Positions 43,901 to 52,697 of a stretch of DNA of 64,000 nt are shown here, piece after piece; position 1 is the stretch's first letter; the number at the start of each line of letters is the position of its first letter. Made by a program: the position numbers and the translations under genes. Below the pieces are notes generated by a model, which worked only from the letters and a program-made list of their open reading frames with translations, made no database searches and had not been told where the DNA came from. Source of the DNA: M3007 sp046160625 (GTDB lineage Bacteria; Bacteroidota; Bacteroidia; Chitinophagales; Saprospiraceae); NCBI GenBank assembly GCA_046160625.1, contig JBJXGZ010000100.1:1-64000 (forward strand), given 5' to 3'.

Positions 43901-46900
43901 AACAATAACATGGGGAATACCATCAACTTGGCTGCATGCAGTGGATCCCTCAACCGTGTTCGAGCAATGGTAACCTATTCCTATGCAAGCTCCGATGTTC
44001 CGATTGATCTGAGCTACACTTTGGATGGCGGACCCTCGCAAAGTTTCCCGCCTTCAGGGCCAGCTTTCCTGTCATCAGGCACACACTCAGTGGTGTACAC
44101 CGCTACGGATTGTGTCGGCAATTCGGCTACCTCCTCTTTGCAAATCACCGTGAACGATGCGGAACCGCCAAGCCTGCTCGCTCCTGCCAATATCACGGCA
44201 TACACAGGCCAAAACAATTGCGCAGGCACAGTTACGCTGCCGTTTCCGGCCATCACGGAGAACTGCATGATGTCGGCCAGCCTGAGCCTCTCTTCGGCAG
44301 TTTGGCCGCTCCATTTTGTGAACCATCCGGATGCAGGCCTGGTTGCTGACAACATTAGCATCCCACTGACGGGTCTCATTCCAAATGCGGTGGGGACAGG
44401 TATTTTGACCATCAGGCATAAGGGCGACAATGCCCAAATAGGGGAGTTTTTCCAGATTTTTGACGAGGGCGCGAATGATTTGGGACCTACTGGACAAGGG
44501 ACAGTGCTCGGGGAATGTTCAACGTTTTTTGATACGATTATACCGGTAACGGCGGCACAAATTAATGCCTGGGCAGCAGGCACTGGAAACGCTTTATTTC
44601 ATCTCGTAACCAACACTCAACCGGGTTTCCCGGATTATATTGGCAATTGTGCTCCCTTGCTCCCCAATGGTACGGACGGGGTTAGCCAAGTGCAAGTGAC
44701 GCTCGAATATAGCTATGCTGTGGTGGATTACGCAGTGAAAAAACCTGTGAACCAAACCGTGGCGAGTGGGACACTGACCGGGAATATGACAAGCGTCACA
44801 CTCCCGCCAGCCAACTACACCGTAATGTACACGGCCACCGATAATTCTGGTCTGACTGGAATGACCTCTTTTAACGTCACGGTGCGCGACACGGTGAAGC
44901 CCAAGGCGATTTGCCAACCGACCTTTATTATTCAGGTGAATCCCTCCGGTGCAGCGCCTTTTGTGCTCTCTCCTTTAAGCATCAACAATGGCAGTTTTGA
45001 CAATTGTACACCAACAGCGAACCTGAGCTACTCCGTTTCACCCGACAGCTTCAATTGCAGCTTAGCAGGTAGCGCCGTCAATACCACCCTGACCGTAACG
45101 GATTCTTCAGGCAATTTCGCCACTTGCAAAACAATAATCGGAGTAACCACTACGCCGCCCAATCCTTATTACATACCGGTGTGCGAAAACTATACCCTTC
45201 AATTATTTGCCAATCCGCCCTCTGCTGCTCCTTTTTCATACGAGTGGGACGGGCCGAACATGTATTTCAGTGACACAATAAATCCTGAAGTGACTACCAA
45301 TGCAATGGCCATTCACAATGGCACTTATTGTGTGACCATTACCGGCGCCACAGGATGTACCTCCTTTTCTTGCGAAGTAGTGGAATTGGCAATACTGGCC
45401 GTAACCCCAACGCTTTCGAGCAATAATGGTTTTTCATTCTGTCCTGGACAAAGTGTGGTGCTGCAGACAGGCTCTTATAACGGACAATTCGTTAGTTATC
45501 AATGGCTGATGGATACCCCTTCAGGCTTGGTAGAGATGGGCGTCACAACCAACGTTACTACCTTCACTGTCTCTGGCCTCGCTCCCGGGATGTACACCTT
45601 CTATCTGAAAGTTTTTGCCAATGGCTGCAATACGGCGTTGTCTAACCCGATTATCGTGACCATGCACCCAACCCCGCCAGCCAATGCAGAGCCGGAAATG
45701 ACGCTAATATGTGAAGGCGGTGTGATATTACTTAATTCTCCAACCCCCCCTACTGGTGGCTTGACTTATGAATGGACGGGACCTAATGGTTTTTACAGTC
45801 AACTACAGAATCCGTCCGCGATCAATCCTGCCGTTAAGTCAATGCACGAAGGAATATACATTCTGGTGACCCAACAAAACGGATGTTTTTCAAACCCGGA
45901 TACAGTAGTGGTGAATATTACTGCCAAACCGCTTAAACCAACCATATCTGGTGAGGTACAAGTTTGTGCCGGACAAACCATAAAATTGGTGTGTACCAAT
46001 ATATTCACCGCGTCACAGTGGGGATGGACTTCGCCTACAGGGACAACCTATTTTACCGGGTCGAACATGTTTGAAATCCCGAATGCAAGTGCTGTAAATG
46101 AAGGGAATTGGAGGGTATTTGTCGAAGTGGACGATTGTCCATCGGATGACTCAAACCCTATTTTTGTGGAAGTTCAAGAATACCCTACAGTATGGGCGGA
46201 TTCCAACGCCCCGATTTGTCAGGATTCTTTGCTGAAACTAACGGCAATGTTTTCTTCCATAGATCCGATTTTTTCCTGGCTTTGGACAGGGCCTAATGGG
46301 TTTGTAAAGTCTGAACAAAATCCTACTCAGCCCAACGGAGCGACTGGTCCTTACATAGTAATAGCGGAAACCTCCTTTGGCTGTGCTGGCACAGACACGG
46401 TGAATGTGACCAATGTTATGCCACCCAGTATCATCTCCATTGGAAACAACGCTCCTGTTTGTTGCGTTGGCGGCACAACTGCTATCACGCTTTCAGCCAT
46501 TGTAGTTCCTACCCCTCATTCCTATTGTTGGACGGGGCCGGCATTTGGGATGACAACGAGCACCCTGGAGAACCCCGTTATTGGTCCCAATGGCAATTGT
46601 ACCTCGCTTAATGGTCCGTACACGCTCATAGTGAAAGACATAAATGGTTGTGCTTCTGCACCAAGCACTACTGGGGTCAACATGCAAGAGATGCCAGAAA
46701 TACCGGTCTTATTGGTAAGCCCACAACCAGTATGCGCTGGTGCAACGGTGACACTAACTTTTAGTAACTCGACACAGGATACAACCTTTGTTTGGGACCG
46801 CCCCAATGGCCTGAGTGACACAATTACCAATACTACTACCCTTACCATTCCAAACGCGCAACCTTGGCATAGTGGAAATTACACCGTGAGAATCATTTCA

Positions 46901-48838
46901 GCCAACGGCACTTGCCAATCGGTCCCATCCAATACCGTTACAGTTACAGTGTTTGCGATTCCTCCTACCCCTACCATCAGCAGCGATTCGCCAGTGTGCG
47001 AAGGGGGGACATTGTCGTTCACTGCCTCTGATGTCCCAGGTGCGATGTATATGTGGTCAGGGCCTGCAGGGTTTAACCCTACGACTCAAAATCCTCAAAT
47101 CCAGAACGTTACGCTGAATATGGCCGGGGTGTACACTTTAAAAGTGACAAAAGACATCTGTACCTCGCCCGAAACTTCGGTGACAGTGGACGTCGAGCCC
47201 AGGCCCCTCAGGCCAACTATTTCGATTCCGCCTAAGGAGATTTGTATAGACCGCCCGCCTGTGGGAGAATTCCTGAATGTGCTCAACCCGGTAAACGGCA
47301 TGTTGTACACCTGGGAAGATGTTGCAACGGGCATGGTACTTGCAGGACCTTCGACCGCCAGTCAACTCAACCTTGACAGTGTGTTGTGGCTTGGAGAGGG
47401 CACACACAACTTCATCGTTTATGCATCCTCGCCATTACTCTCGGATTGCCATTCTCCACCCTCTTTACCTGTCTCCGTAAAGTTTGATATCATTCCTTCA
47501 AATGTGAACGCCTTTGCGGGCCTTGACCGCTTTGCTTGCGTTGATAATGTCATCTCATTGAATGCTTCTCAGCCTGCTGGAGCGGTGACCGGTATATGGT
47601 CTCAAATTGGAGGACCTTTGGTGACGATTGTCAATCCAACTCAACCCAATACCACTTTTGTTGGTACAGATACAGTTGTGTACACTTTCCAGTGGAGCCT
47701 CAATAATGGCGCTTGCACTAATTTTAGTAGGGACACAGTGGTGATTACAGCACAATACCCTGAAGATGCTAATGGAGGCCCGGATATTTATGCTTGTGAA
47801 ACCACCGGTATTCAACTGCAGGCTACTCCAGGTATTACAGCCCAGGGAATGTGGACGCAATCTTTGCAACAGCAAAATAATCTGGGAATAGTAATAGATG
47901 ACCCAACTGCCCCAAATACTACTATTAGTGGGGCTATTGAAAAGGGAATGAATTATGCATTTACCTGGGAGATAGGTAACATTGGCTGCGGAGTGAACAG
48001 CGCTAATGTGAAGGTCTTTATTTACAAAGGCAAACCATCTGCTGGGCCTAACAAGTTTGTCTGTAGCAATGATAATTGTGTTGATTTGTCTGCTACTCAA
48101 TTGGAATATTTTGAAACGGGTAAATGGACCAGTATACCTCCTGGAATTAGCTTCACAAGTCCGACCAGTCCGAATACGAAGGCCTGTGGCCTCCAGCCTG
48201 GTAAAAACGTTTTTGTATGGACGACAAACAAGGACACTTGTGGGCTGAACTCACGCGACACCGTAGAGGTGTTCTATGAGATTTTCCCTACTGCGGACAA
48301 TGATGCAGTAACGGTGCCATTTGGCTCAGCAGCACAGTTTAATGTGCTTTCGAATGATATATTGCCAAACAACTTTACGGTAGTCATTACGAGTCCGCCC
48401 CTCAGTGGCGCCATCATTGATGAGCCAAGTACCGGGGTTTATGTATACCGCCCAACATCTGGTTTTACAGGCACAGATGTAATGACGTATCGTGTTTGTA
48501 ATACCAATTGCCCGGATGCCTGTAGTTTCGCAAACGTGACATTCCAGGTTGGCGGTGCGCCAGATTGCTTTATCCCAACCATCATCACACCCAACGACGA
48601 TGGCTTCAACGATCAATTCAAAATTCCGCTTGAATGCACGATAGGTGAGGGTGGAGCAGAATTAGACGTCACGATTTTCAATCAATGGGGCGACGCGGTA
48701 TTCCACGCCAAACCCTATCAAAACGATTGGAGCGGCACCTACAACAACGAGGAATTACCAGCAGGGACTTATTACTTTGTAGTAAAACTGAACGATAAGG
48801 ACAAGCCTACAACGGGCTTTTTGTTGATTCAACGATAA
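40904..48838 (+). CDS. Giant HYR/Ig-like adhesin with T9SS type B sorting domain
   Basis: A 2644-residue surface protein. Signal peptide about 1-31 (FCVGLCLFILPTAWLQAQ). About 70-1400 contains many HYR (hyalin)-type modules with the pattern TWTATDDCGNS and DTTPP (for example PNITVYCPNTLPTIPAATVS), each stabilised by Cys pairs. About 1420-2500 contains Ig/PKD-like modules with PVCEGG / VCAGQTI starts and YTWSGPNGF-like strands. The end is a gliding-motility type C-terminal domain (CHU_C, T9SS type B): FIPTIITPNDDGFNDQFKIP ... LPAGTYYFVVKLND. Such proteins mediate surface adhesion, gliding or floc formation. A PorP/SprF gene follows, as commonly seen for type B cargo. Confidence 0.95.
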   Translation: MTNRLRNFLRATPFCVGLCLFILPTAWLQAQPNFFNFSYNGPTTLSVGPTCSSMLQGNVPDPVVTSPMGFNITVSMFDPVASMFQYSDLFSSGTVAHVYWYVEDDAGHSHTFEYFINFVDSTPPAFNLTGVFDTLEFSSIVQVPGQMALPVTDNCTMVVSDTFYQTVTPDTCESGTFTRTWMATDANSNTAVFTQTIIIYPDTLPPQITGYPVNGSSTCEQLATAYPAWRDLQIATFAATDASGIKSMINNAPSVFPPGCKVPLTVKFWAIDNCNIQQIVTVVFSTSDTQGPVVVIPPKDTVAYCSQSDNEFVKLRQWIKTRAYSQALDNCSPPLTYSMKIGANTVDSAQVEAAFLASFANGCVTDTVGNQIYNKVHGFVSVNFYVRDACGNETLMGNADFGAIDTLPPIISGINTSEQCGGGNDQTALQSWINAHGNATVIDDCSGFTWTNFSFTSSSGQSGNGNFNSGPYPSVQANNCTWFTDVTFRATDDCGNSSTITLRWSIVDTQVPTFTGLQPNITVYCPNTLPTIPAATVSDNCDANVAITFSRVYMDSLCDGSYTVLTTWTATDDCGNSASAMQNIFVSDTTRPVFTLVPANQTFRCDTFVLPPVPIMGVNITANDVCSPVVSITTATVSLQDPNPDTCGHYTYDIIRTFTATDECGNTQTATQRISVIDNLGPVPGGILDTTALCSSLLPFPAPLPIATDACSGLTAAPTSIGQTNMPGPCTDQYTITVHWTASDVCGNKTNFNQLVHVIDTVAPTLVNIPPNITVECNAIPVPPNTSIFNAADNCNDPVTIALVETEIRNPDPTTCEHWTDYIVQREWTATDNCGNAKTYTQLIQIEDTTPPAIVPPGAMMFPTDLGECGADVTVPTPLAVTDICSNQNFAVVLRDTVALVTTIGPGVDSVFFQWTSPNLPPMQPVIGNAVLTIFIDEADAEGIEEYFRVFGENGYQPVPGITNSTPVQCSSSVSIFIISAALMNNWLSDGDLTITLATNNNMGNTINLAACSGSLNRVRAMVTYSYASSDVPIDLSYTLDGGPSQSFPPSGPAFLSSGTHSVVYTATDCVGNSATSSLQITVNDAEPPSLLAPANITAYTGQNNCAGTVTLPFPAITENCMMSASLSLSSAVWPLHFVNHPDAGLVADNISIPLTGLIPNAVGTGILTIRHKGDNAQIGEFFQIFDEGANDLGPTGQGTVLGECSTFFDTIIPVTAAQINAWAAGTGNALFHLVTNTQPGFPDYIGNCAPLLPNGTDGVSQVQVTLEYSYAVVDYAVKKPVNQTVASGTLTGNMTSVTLPPANYTVMYTATDNSGLTGMTSFNVTVRDTVKPKAICQPTFIIQVNPSGAAPFVLSPLSINNGSFDNCTPTANLSYSVSPDSFNCSLAGSAVNTTLTVTDSSGNFATCKTIIGVTTTPPNPYYIPVCENYTLQLFANPPSAAPFSYEWDGPNMYFSDTINPEVTTNAMAIHNGTYCVTITGATGCTSFSCEVVELAILAVTPTLSSNNGFSFCPGQSVVLQTGSYNGQFVSYQWLMDTPSGLVEMGVTTNVTTFTVSGLAPGMYTFYLKVFANGCNTALSNPIIVTMHPTPPANAEPEMTLICEGGVILLNSPTPPTGGLTYEWTGPNGFYSQLQNPSAINPAVKSMHEGIYILVTQQNGCFSNPDTVVVNITAKPLKPTISGEVQVCAGQTIKLVCTNIFTASQWGWTSPTGTTYFTGSNMFEIPNASAVNEGNWRVFVEVDDCPSDDSNPIFVEVQEYPTVWADSNAPICQDSLLKLTAMFSSIDPIFSWLWTGPNGFVKSEQNPTQPNGATGPYIVIAETSFGCAGTDTVNVTNVMPPSIISIGNNAPVCCVGGTTAITLSAIVVPTPHSYCWTGPAFGMTTSTLENPVIGPNGNCTSLNGPYTLIVKDINGCASAPSTTGVNMQEMPEIPVLLVSPQPVCAGATVTLTFSNSTQDTTFVWDRPNGLSDTITNTTTLTIPNAQPWHSGNYTVRIISANGTCQSVPSNTVTVTVFAIPPTPTISSDSPVCEGGTLSFTASDVPGAMYMWSGPAGFNPTTQNPQIQNVTLNMAGVYTLKVTKDICTSPETSVTVDVEPRPLRPTISIPPKEICIDRPPVGEFLNVLNPVNGMLYTWEDVATGMVLAGPSTASQLNLDSVLWLGEGTHNFIVYASSPLLSDCHSPPSLPVSVKFDIIPSNVNAFAGLDRFACVDNVISLNASQPAGAVTGIWSQIGGPLVTIVNPTQPNTTFVGTDTVVYTFQWSLNNGACTNFSRDTVVITAQYPEDANGGPDIYACETTGIQLQATPGITAQGMWTQSLQQQNNLGIVIDDPTAPNTTISGAIEKGMNYAFTWEIGNIGCGVNSANVKVFIYKGKPSAGPNKFVCSNDNCVDLSATQLEYFETGKWTSIPPGISFTSPTSPNTKACGLQPGKNVFVWTTNKDTCGLNSRDTVEVFYEIFPTADNDAVTVPFGSAAQFNVLSNDILPNNFTVVITSPPLSGAIIDEPSTGVYVYRPTSGFTGTDVMTYRVCNTNCPDACSFANVTFQVGGAPDCFIPTIITPNDDGFNDQFKIPLECTIGEGGAELDVTIFNQWGDAVFHAKPYQNDWSGTYNNEELPAGTYYFVVKLNDKDKPTTGFLLIQR

Positions 48839-48845
48839 ACCACAA

Positions 48846-48883
48846 TTAGAAGTGACACTTTTTAAAAAAAGTGTCACTTCTAA
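48846..48883. terminator. Perfect hairpin between adhesin and porP/sprF
   Basis: 18-bp arms (TTAGAAGTGACACTTTTT and its exact complement) with a 2-nt loop, 8 bp after the adhesin stop. The stem has A/T-rich flanks, so it can act as a terminator or attenuator reducing expression of the following gene. Confidence 0.75.
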
Positions 48884-48895
48884 AAAACGCTAAAC

Positions 48896-49849
48896 ATGAA
48901 AAAACTTTATCTCCTCATACCCTTTCTCGGCTTGGCATATAGCTCCGCCGCGCAACAGGAGCAGATGTACACCCAGTTTATGTTCAACAAACTGGTCTAC
49001 AATCCTGCTTATGCGGGCAATTTCGTGTCGCCCACGCTAACGGCTATTTATCGCAACCAATGGATGGGCCTGGAGGGTGCGCCAAAGGCCATGGCGCTTT
49101 CGTACACCCAGCCTTTGATCAGTAACCGCGTGGGCATAGGAGCCAATATCACCCGGCAAAGCATTGGCATCAATACCAACATGACATTCGACGTGGCTTA
49201 TGCGTACCGAATTCATTTGAAGCGCGGCACATTGGCCGTTGGTTTGCAGGCTAGTATGCGCAACATCCGTCAAAACTGGGGCGACTCGCGCATCCTCGCC
49301 ATTGACCAAAACGATCCTGGAATTCCCTTAGATCCCAAGAGCAAATTTGTGCCAAACTTCGGAACGGGGGTGTATTACAGTGCCTACTCAGAGCGCTGGT
49401 ATGGGGGAATTGCCCTGCCACGCATCGTTAGCAATAGCATTGATTTTTCCGAGTTTGGCGACGTGCTTTCCCGCGAGGTGCAGCACATCAATGCTATGGG
49501 TGGTATCAAATTCGATGCGACTGAAGAACTGGAGATTACGCCACAAGTCCTGCTTCGCTACGCAATCGGTGCTCCTTTTGATGCTGATGTGAACGTAAGT
49601 GGATTGCTTCACAAAAAGTTCTACGGTGGCCTGACGTACAGATTGGGCGGCGACACCAATTTCATGGGTGAAAGCGTGGATGTTGCCCTCGGTTTTCAAG
49701 CCATCGAGAAACTTTTCTTTTGTTTCTCTTACGACATTGGGCTTACCCGGCTTCGAAAGCACAACAACGGCTCTATTGAAGCCACCGTACGCTGGTGGTT
49801 CAACCCACCGGATGATGTGGTGCCTGTGAAGCCGGCGCGACCGTTTTGA
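48896..49849 (+). CDS. PorP/SprF family T9SS outer-membrane protein
   Basis: A 317-residue beta-barrel protein with signal peptide (LYLLIPFLGLAYSSAAQ). It has the family opening EQMYTQFMFNKLVYNPAYAG and the barrel motifs NQWMGLEGAPKAMALSYTQP and GIGANITRQSIG, ending with barrel strands. PorP/SprF proteins are needed for export or surface attachment of type B cargo such as SprB. The gene follows the giant type B adhesin by 57 bp, consistent with a dedicated cargo-partner pair. High confidence for the family; the pairing is an inference. Confidence 0.95.
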   Translation: MKKLYLLIPFLGLAYSSAAQQEQMYTQFMFNKLVYNPAYAGNFVSPTLTAIYRNQWMGLEGAPKAMALSYTQPLISNRVGIGANITRQSIGINTNMTFDVAYAYRIHLKRGTLAVGLQASMRNIRQNWGDSRILAIDQNDPGIPLDPKSKFVPNFGTGVYYSAYSERWYGGIALPRIVSNSIDFSEFGDVLSREVQHINAMGGIKFDATEELEITPQVLLRYAIGAPFDADVNVSGLLHKKFYGGLTYRLGGDTNFMGESVDVALGFQAIEKLFFCFSYDIGLTRLRKHNNGSIEATVRWWFNPPDDVVPVKPARPF

Positions 49850-49925
49850 GTCATTTTTCCAATGTTATCCAATTCGTTGGCAGGGAACGATAAAAGCATT
49901 TGCCCACCGATGGGTTTGAGGGATT

Positions 49926-49967
49926 AAAAAACGAGGGTCTGCCATTCAGCAAACCCTCGTTTTTTTT
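49926..49967. terminator. Bidirectional Rho-independent terminator
   Basis: AAAAAACGAGGGT (49926-49938) pairs with ACCCTCGTTTTTTT (49953-49966) around a 14-nt loop, with T-runs on both strands. It lies between porP/sprF and the convergent thioredoxin-fold gene. Confidence 0.9.
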
Positions 49968-49995
49968 ACCCTTTGGAATAGGCAAATTTAATATT

Positions 49996-50637
49996 TCAAT
50001 ACCGGGGAGCAGTGGCCAGTTTCGGCTTAGGTGCTTTTTTGATTGTGCAACCCACTGATTTTGTTTCATGGGGGTCGGGTTTTTCACCTCTTAGCAGGGC
50101 ACGAACAGCATTTTCAGCAAACCGTTGTGTGGATGCGCTGGGTGCCTCCGGGTTGTTGTCAATGGCGCCGATGTATTGTACTACACGGTTTTCATCAAGT
50201 ATAAAAACGTGTGGAGTTCGGTTGGCGCCAAAAGCTGGAAACACCGTTTGCTTTTCGTCAAAAAGGTAGACGAAGGGATAACGTTTCAATCGAGCACGCT
50301 CCTGCATTTTTTCAAAACTGTCGTCAGGAATGATGAGCGGGCTGTTCGGATTGATGGCTATTACCGGATACCCCAAAGGTTCAAAAGTCCGGTGTAAATC
50401 AATAATGCGTTGTTCGTAGAGTTGAGCAAACGGGCAATGGTTGCAAGTGAAAATGACAATGACCCCTTTTGCATCTTTGTAATCAGAGAGGGATACGGTA
50501 TCGCCAGTTACATTTTTTAGGGAGAAATTTCCGGCCGTGTCGCCAACAGCGTAGCCAGTCGGGGTTGTTGAACTCATTACAAGCGGCAAAAATGCCACAA
50601 CCAAAACCGGGAGGAGTAGAGGAGTTTTCATGAGCAA
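49996..50637 (-). CDS. Exported thioredoxin-fold (redoxin / AhpC-TSA-like) protein
   Basis: A 213-residue protein with an N-terminal signal peptide (PLLLPVLVVAFLPLVMSS). The thioredoxin fold has strand GVIVIFTCNHCPFAQLY with a CNHC motif in the redox-site position and later ANRTPHVFILDENRVVQYIG, which contains the cis-Pro (TP). Family members of this CNHCPF type are widespread thioredoxin-like proteins of poorly known role, probably periplasmic thiol oxidoreductases. A short basic tail with a Cys (KSVGCTIKKAP) may hold a further redox residue. It is not in an operon with the next gene. Confidence 0.88.
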   Translation of the reverse strand: MLMKTPLLLPVLVVAFLPLVMSSTTPTGYAVGDTAGNFSLKNVTGDTVSLSDYKDAKGVIVIFTCNHCPFAQLYEQRIIDLHRTFEPLGYPVIAINPNSPLIIPDDSFEKMQERARLKRYPFVYLFDEKQTVFPAFGANRTPHVFILDENRVVQYIGAIDNNPEAPSASTQRFAENAVRALLRGEKPDPHETKSVGCTIKKAPKPKLATAPRY

Positions 50638-50729
50638 AAAATATTAAAAACTTTGTAAACGATGCGTGGAATAGGGAATAATCTCGGTTGTTGCGAAATA
50701 GTTTTATACTTGGGAAAACGGGGAGATAT

Positions 50730-51305
50730 CTACTTCTTGCCGTTGCTTAGATCGTCGCAAGTTATTTTCTTTCCTATGTACAAGGCTGCAGAGTCGGTTA
50801 CAAATGGCCGCACAAAGGTTTCCAATTCCTCGAAGTTCTCGAATTTGCCCAAATTGAACCGACGATTTTTGCCTTTTAACATTAGGGTCGCTGGGATTGC
50901 ACCATCCCATTCATCGTGGATCATGGGTATCCACGCATTCAAGTCTTGATCAGCCATGAGCACCACCTCCGATTTCAGCTGCTGGCTGTTCAAAAAAGGT
51001 ATAAACTTCTTTTCGAGCTGGCTCTTGAAATCGAGACTGACGAGCACGATTTGCACATTTTGAGCGCCGTAATATTCCAACAATTCGTCAAAGCAGGGCA
51101 GCTCCTCTACGCATGGTTTGCACCAAGTAGCCCAGAAGTTGAGCAAGAGCGTGGTATCGCCAGCACGGTTGATACGCGCCTGCAATTGCTCCAGGTTGTC
51201 ATAAACTTCAAAATTTTGAGCGCGCGAAAAGGGACTCCCGCAGAGAAATGCTGCGAAAAAAAGACATACAAGGGAAGGCCGAAACGAATGTAACATGAGA
51301 GACAT
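50730..51305 (-). CDS. TlpA-like thiol-disulfide oxidoreductase
   Basis: A 191-residue protein with an export signal (PSLVCLFFAAFLCGSPFSRA) and a thioredoxin fold of the TlpA/ResA type. The redox motif is NFWATWCKPCVEELP (CKPC), and the cis-Pro is in DGAIPATLMLKG. These periplasmic proteins reduce disulfides, often for cytochrome c maturation or for protecting secreted proteins. It lies about 90 bp upstream of the other thioredoxin-fold gene on the same strand, so the two may be co-transcribed. Substrate unknown. Confidence 0.92.
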   Translation of the reverse strand: MSLMLHSFRPSLVCLFFAAFLCGSPFSRAQNFEVYDNLEQLQARINRAGDTTLLLNFWATWCKPCVEELPCFDELLEYYGAQNVQIVLVSLDFKSQLEKKFIPFLNSQQLKSEVVLMADQDLNAWIPMIHDEWDGAIPATLMLKGKNRRFNLGKFENFEELETFVRPFVTDSAALYIGKKITCDDLSNGKK

Positions 51306-51818
51306 GAGACAAAGGATATTAAAAAAAACATTGCAAGGAACGACGTTTTATGTGAACATCAAATCCTTTAACGTTTTTTTCTGACGAAAAAATGATTTAG
51401 GTGTTGAAACTATATAGAATGGGCTAAACCACGAGTGGTTGCATGGTTGATTGTGCAAAAGGCAAGGTGTAAAGCGCGAACTTTTGATCCCTCCAAGAGC
51501 AAGATATTGCTTTACGAGGCGATAGATCGTCCAGAGACTTTGCCAACTAATAACCGAAGATGAGTGGAGAAAAGCTTTCCTGCTGGAAGACCCAAAAATT
51601 TCGGGAATGGCGGAAAGCAAAGGTTTGGGGGCTACAAGTGTTTTGTTCTTTTCATACGCGGAGGGTCGTAATCGTTTTGAATGTACTACAATACTCTAAT
51701 TTCAAAAGATATGCCAATCGTTTGCGCTCAAATGTTATTGATTATTAAAGCCATTGGTTATCAATTGTTTGCGACCTCAAAATTGTTAAGATTTTAAGAT
51801 GAATACTCGTACCAAAAC
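51306..51818. other. Intergenic region without a supported gene
   Basis: About 510 bases. A short minus-strand frame (51348-51620) has a segment LWTIYRLVKQYLALGGIKSS reminiscent of a transposase helix-turn-helix, but the rest shows no transposase features, so no gene is claimed. A possible decayed mobile-element fragment remains. Confidence 0.4.
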
Positions 51819-51819
51819 A

Positions 51820-51860
51820 AAAACAGCCGCCTCAAAGATTGACTTTGAGGCGGCTGTTTT
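51820..51860 (-). terminator. Strong terminator of the zinc-ribbon gene
   Basis: Perfect 18-bp arms 51820-51837 and 51843-51860 (core CAGCCGCCTCAAAG / CTTTGAGGCGGCTG) with a 5-nt loop and a T-rich run on the minus strand. It lies 24 bp after the stop of the gene at 51884. Confidence 0.93.
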
Positions 51861-51883
51861 AAAGATCAATAAACTTGTATAGC

Positions 51884-52639
51884 TTAGGCTGCCACCATGG
51901 ATTCTGGTGACACGATGCTTTGGTCTACCAAAATTCGGCCACAGTGTTCGCAAGCGATCACACGTTTGTGCAGGCCGATCTCGAGGTGTACTTGTGGCGG
52001 TACATTGTTGAAACATCCACCGCAGGAGTTGCGCTCTACCGTAGCCACTGCGATACCATTGCGGTAGGTGCGGCGGGTCTTGTCGTATGCATTGATAAGA
52101 CGGGCTTCGATGCCTTCGCGCAGTTTATCGCTTAGTTTGCGCAGGCGCTTTTCTTCAGTCTCTGTTTTTTCGATCACGCCCTGCAACTCTACCCGTTTAG
52201 CTTCGAGTTCTTTTTGCTTTGACTCGAATTTGGCTTCTGCGAGGGCCATGCTTTCTTTTTTGCCATCAAGGCCAGCTTTGGCTTCGCGCACGCGTTTTTC
52301 GGAGAGTTGGATGTCAAGTTTCGCCAATTCGATTTCCTTTTGCAAGGCTTCGAATTCGCGGTTGTTTTTTACCTCTTCGAGTTGTTTCTGGTACTTCTTG
52401 ATGTTCGCATCAGCCTCTTTGGAAGAGGTTTGCATTTTAGTGATTTCCTGCTCGCTTTCCTTGAGCGCGGCCTTCATTTTTTTGATACGGGTGTCGAGGC
52501 CCGCCACTTCGTCTTCCAAATCGGCTACCTCCATGGGGAGCTCGCCTTTGAGGATTTGAATTTCGTCGAGTTGTGAATCATTCTGCTGCAAATTCCACAG
52601 CATGGTGAGTTTGTCGGCAATGGATGCTTCTACGGCCAT
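51884..52639 (-). CDS. Coiled-coil protein with C4 zinc ribbon (DUF164 family)
   Basis: A 251-residue protein: residues about 10-180 form a long coiled coil (QLEEVKNNREFEALQKEIEL, typical of the family), followed by a C4 zinc ribbon with CGGCFNNVPP (about 205) and CEHCGRIL (about 230). Family members are common, highly expressed in many bacteria and often adjacent to the Nif3-like gene, as here (58 bp downstream on the same strand). They probably bind nucleic acid or protein partners; the exact role is unknown. The leader contains degenerate ATCTCA repeats like those before kdsA. Confidence 0.92.
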   Translation of the reverse strand: MAVEASIADKLTMLWNLQQNDSQLDEIQILKGELPMEVADLEDEVAGLDTRIKKMKAALKESEQEITKMQTSSKEADANIKKYQKQLEEVKNNREFEALQKEIELAKLDIQLSEKRVREAKAGLDGKKESMALAEAKFESKQKELEAKRVELQGVIEKTETEEKRLRKLSDKLREGIEARLINAYDKTRRTYRNGIAVATVERNSCGGCFNNVPPQVHLEIGLHKRVIACEHCGRILVDQSIVSPESMVAA

Positions 52640-52697
52640 TCTATTGAAATATTGTGAAATTGAGATGTTGAGATATTGCGTTGATTCTCAATGGTTT

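Noticed and set aside
51348..51620. Possible transposase remnant (LWTIYRLVKQYLALGGIKSS)
   Set aside because: Only one short helix-turn-helix-like segment, with no DDE motif or inverted ends nearby; kept only as a note.
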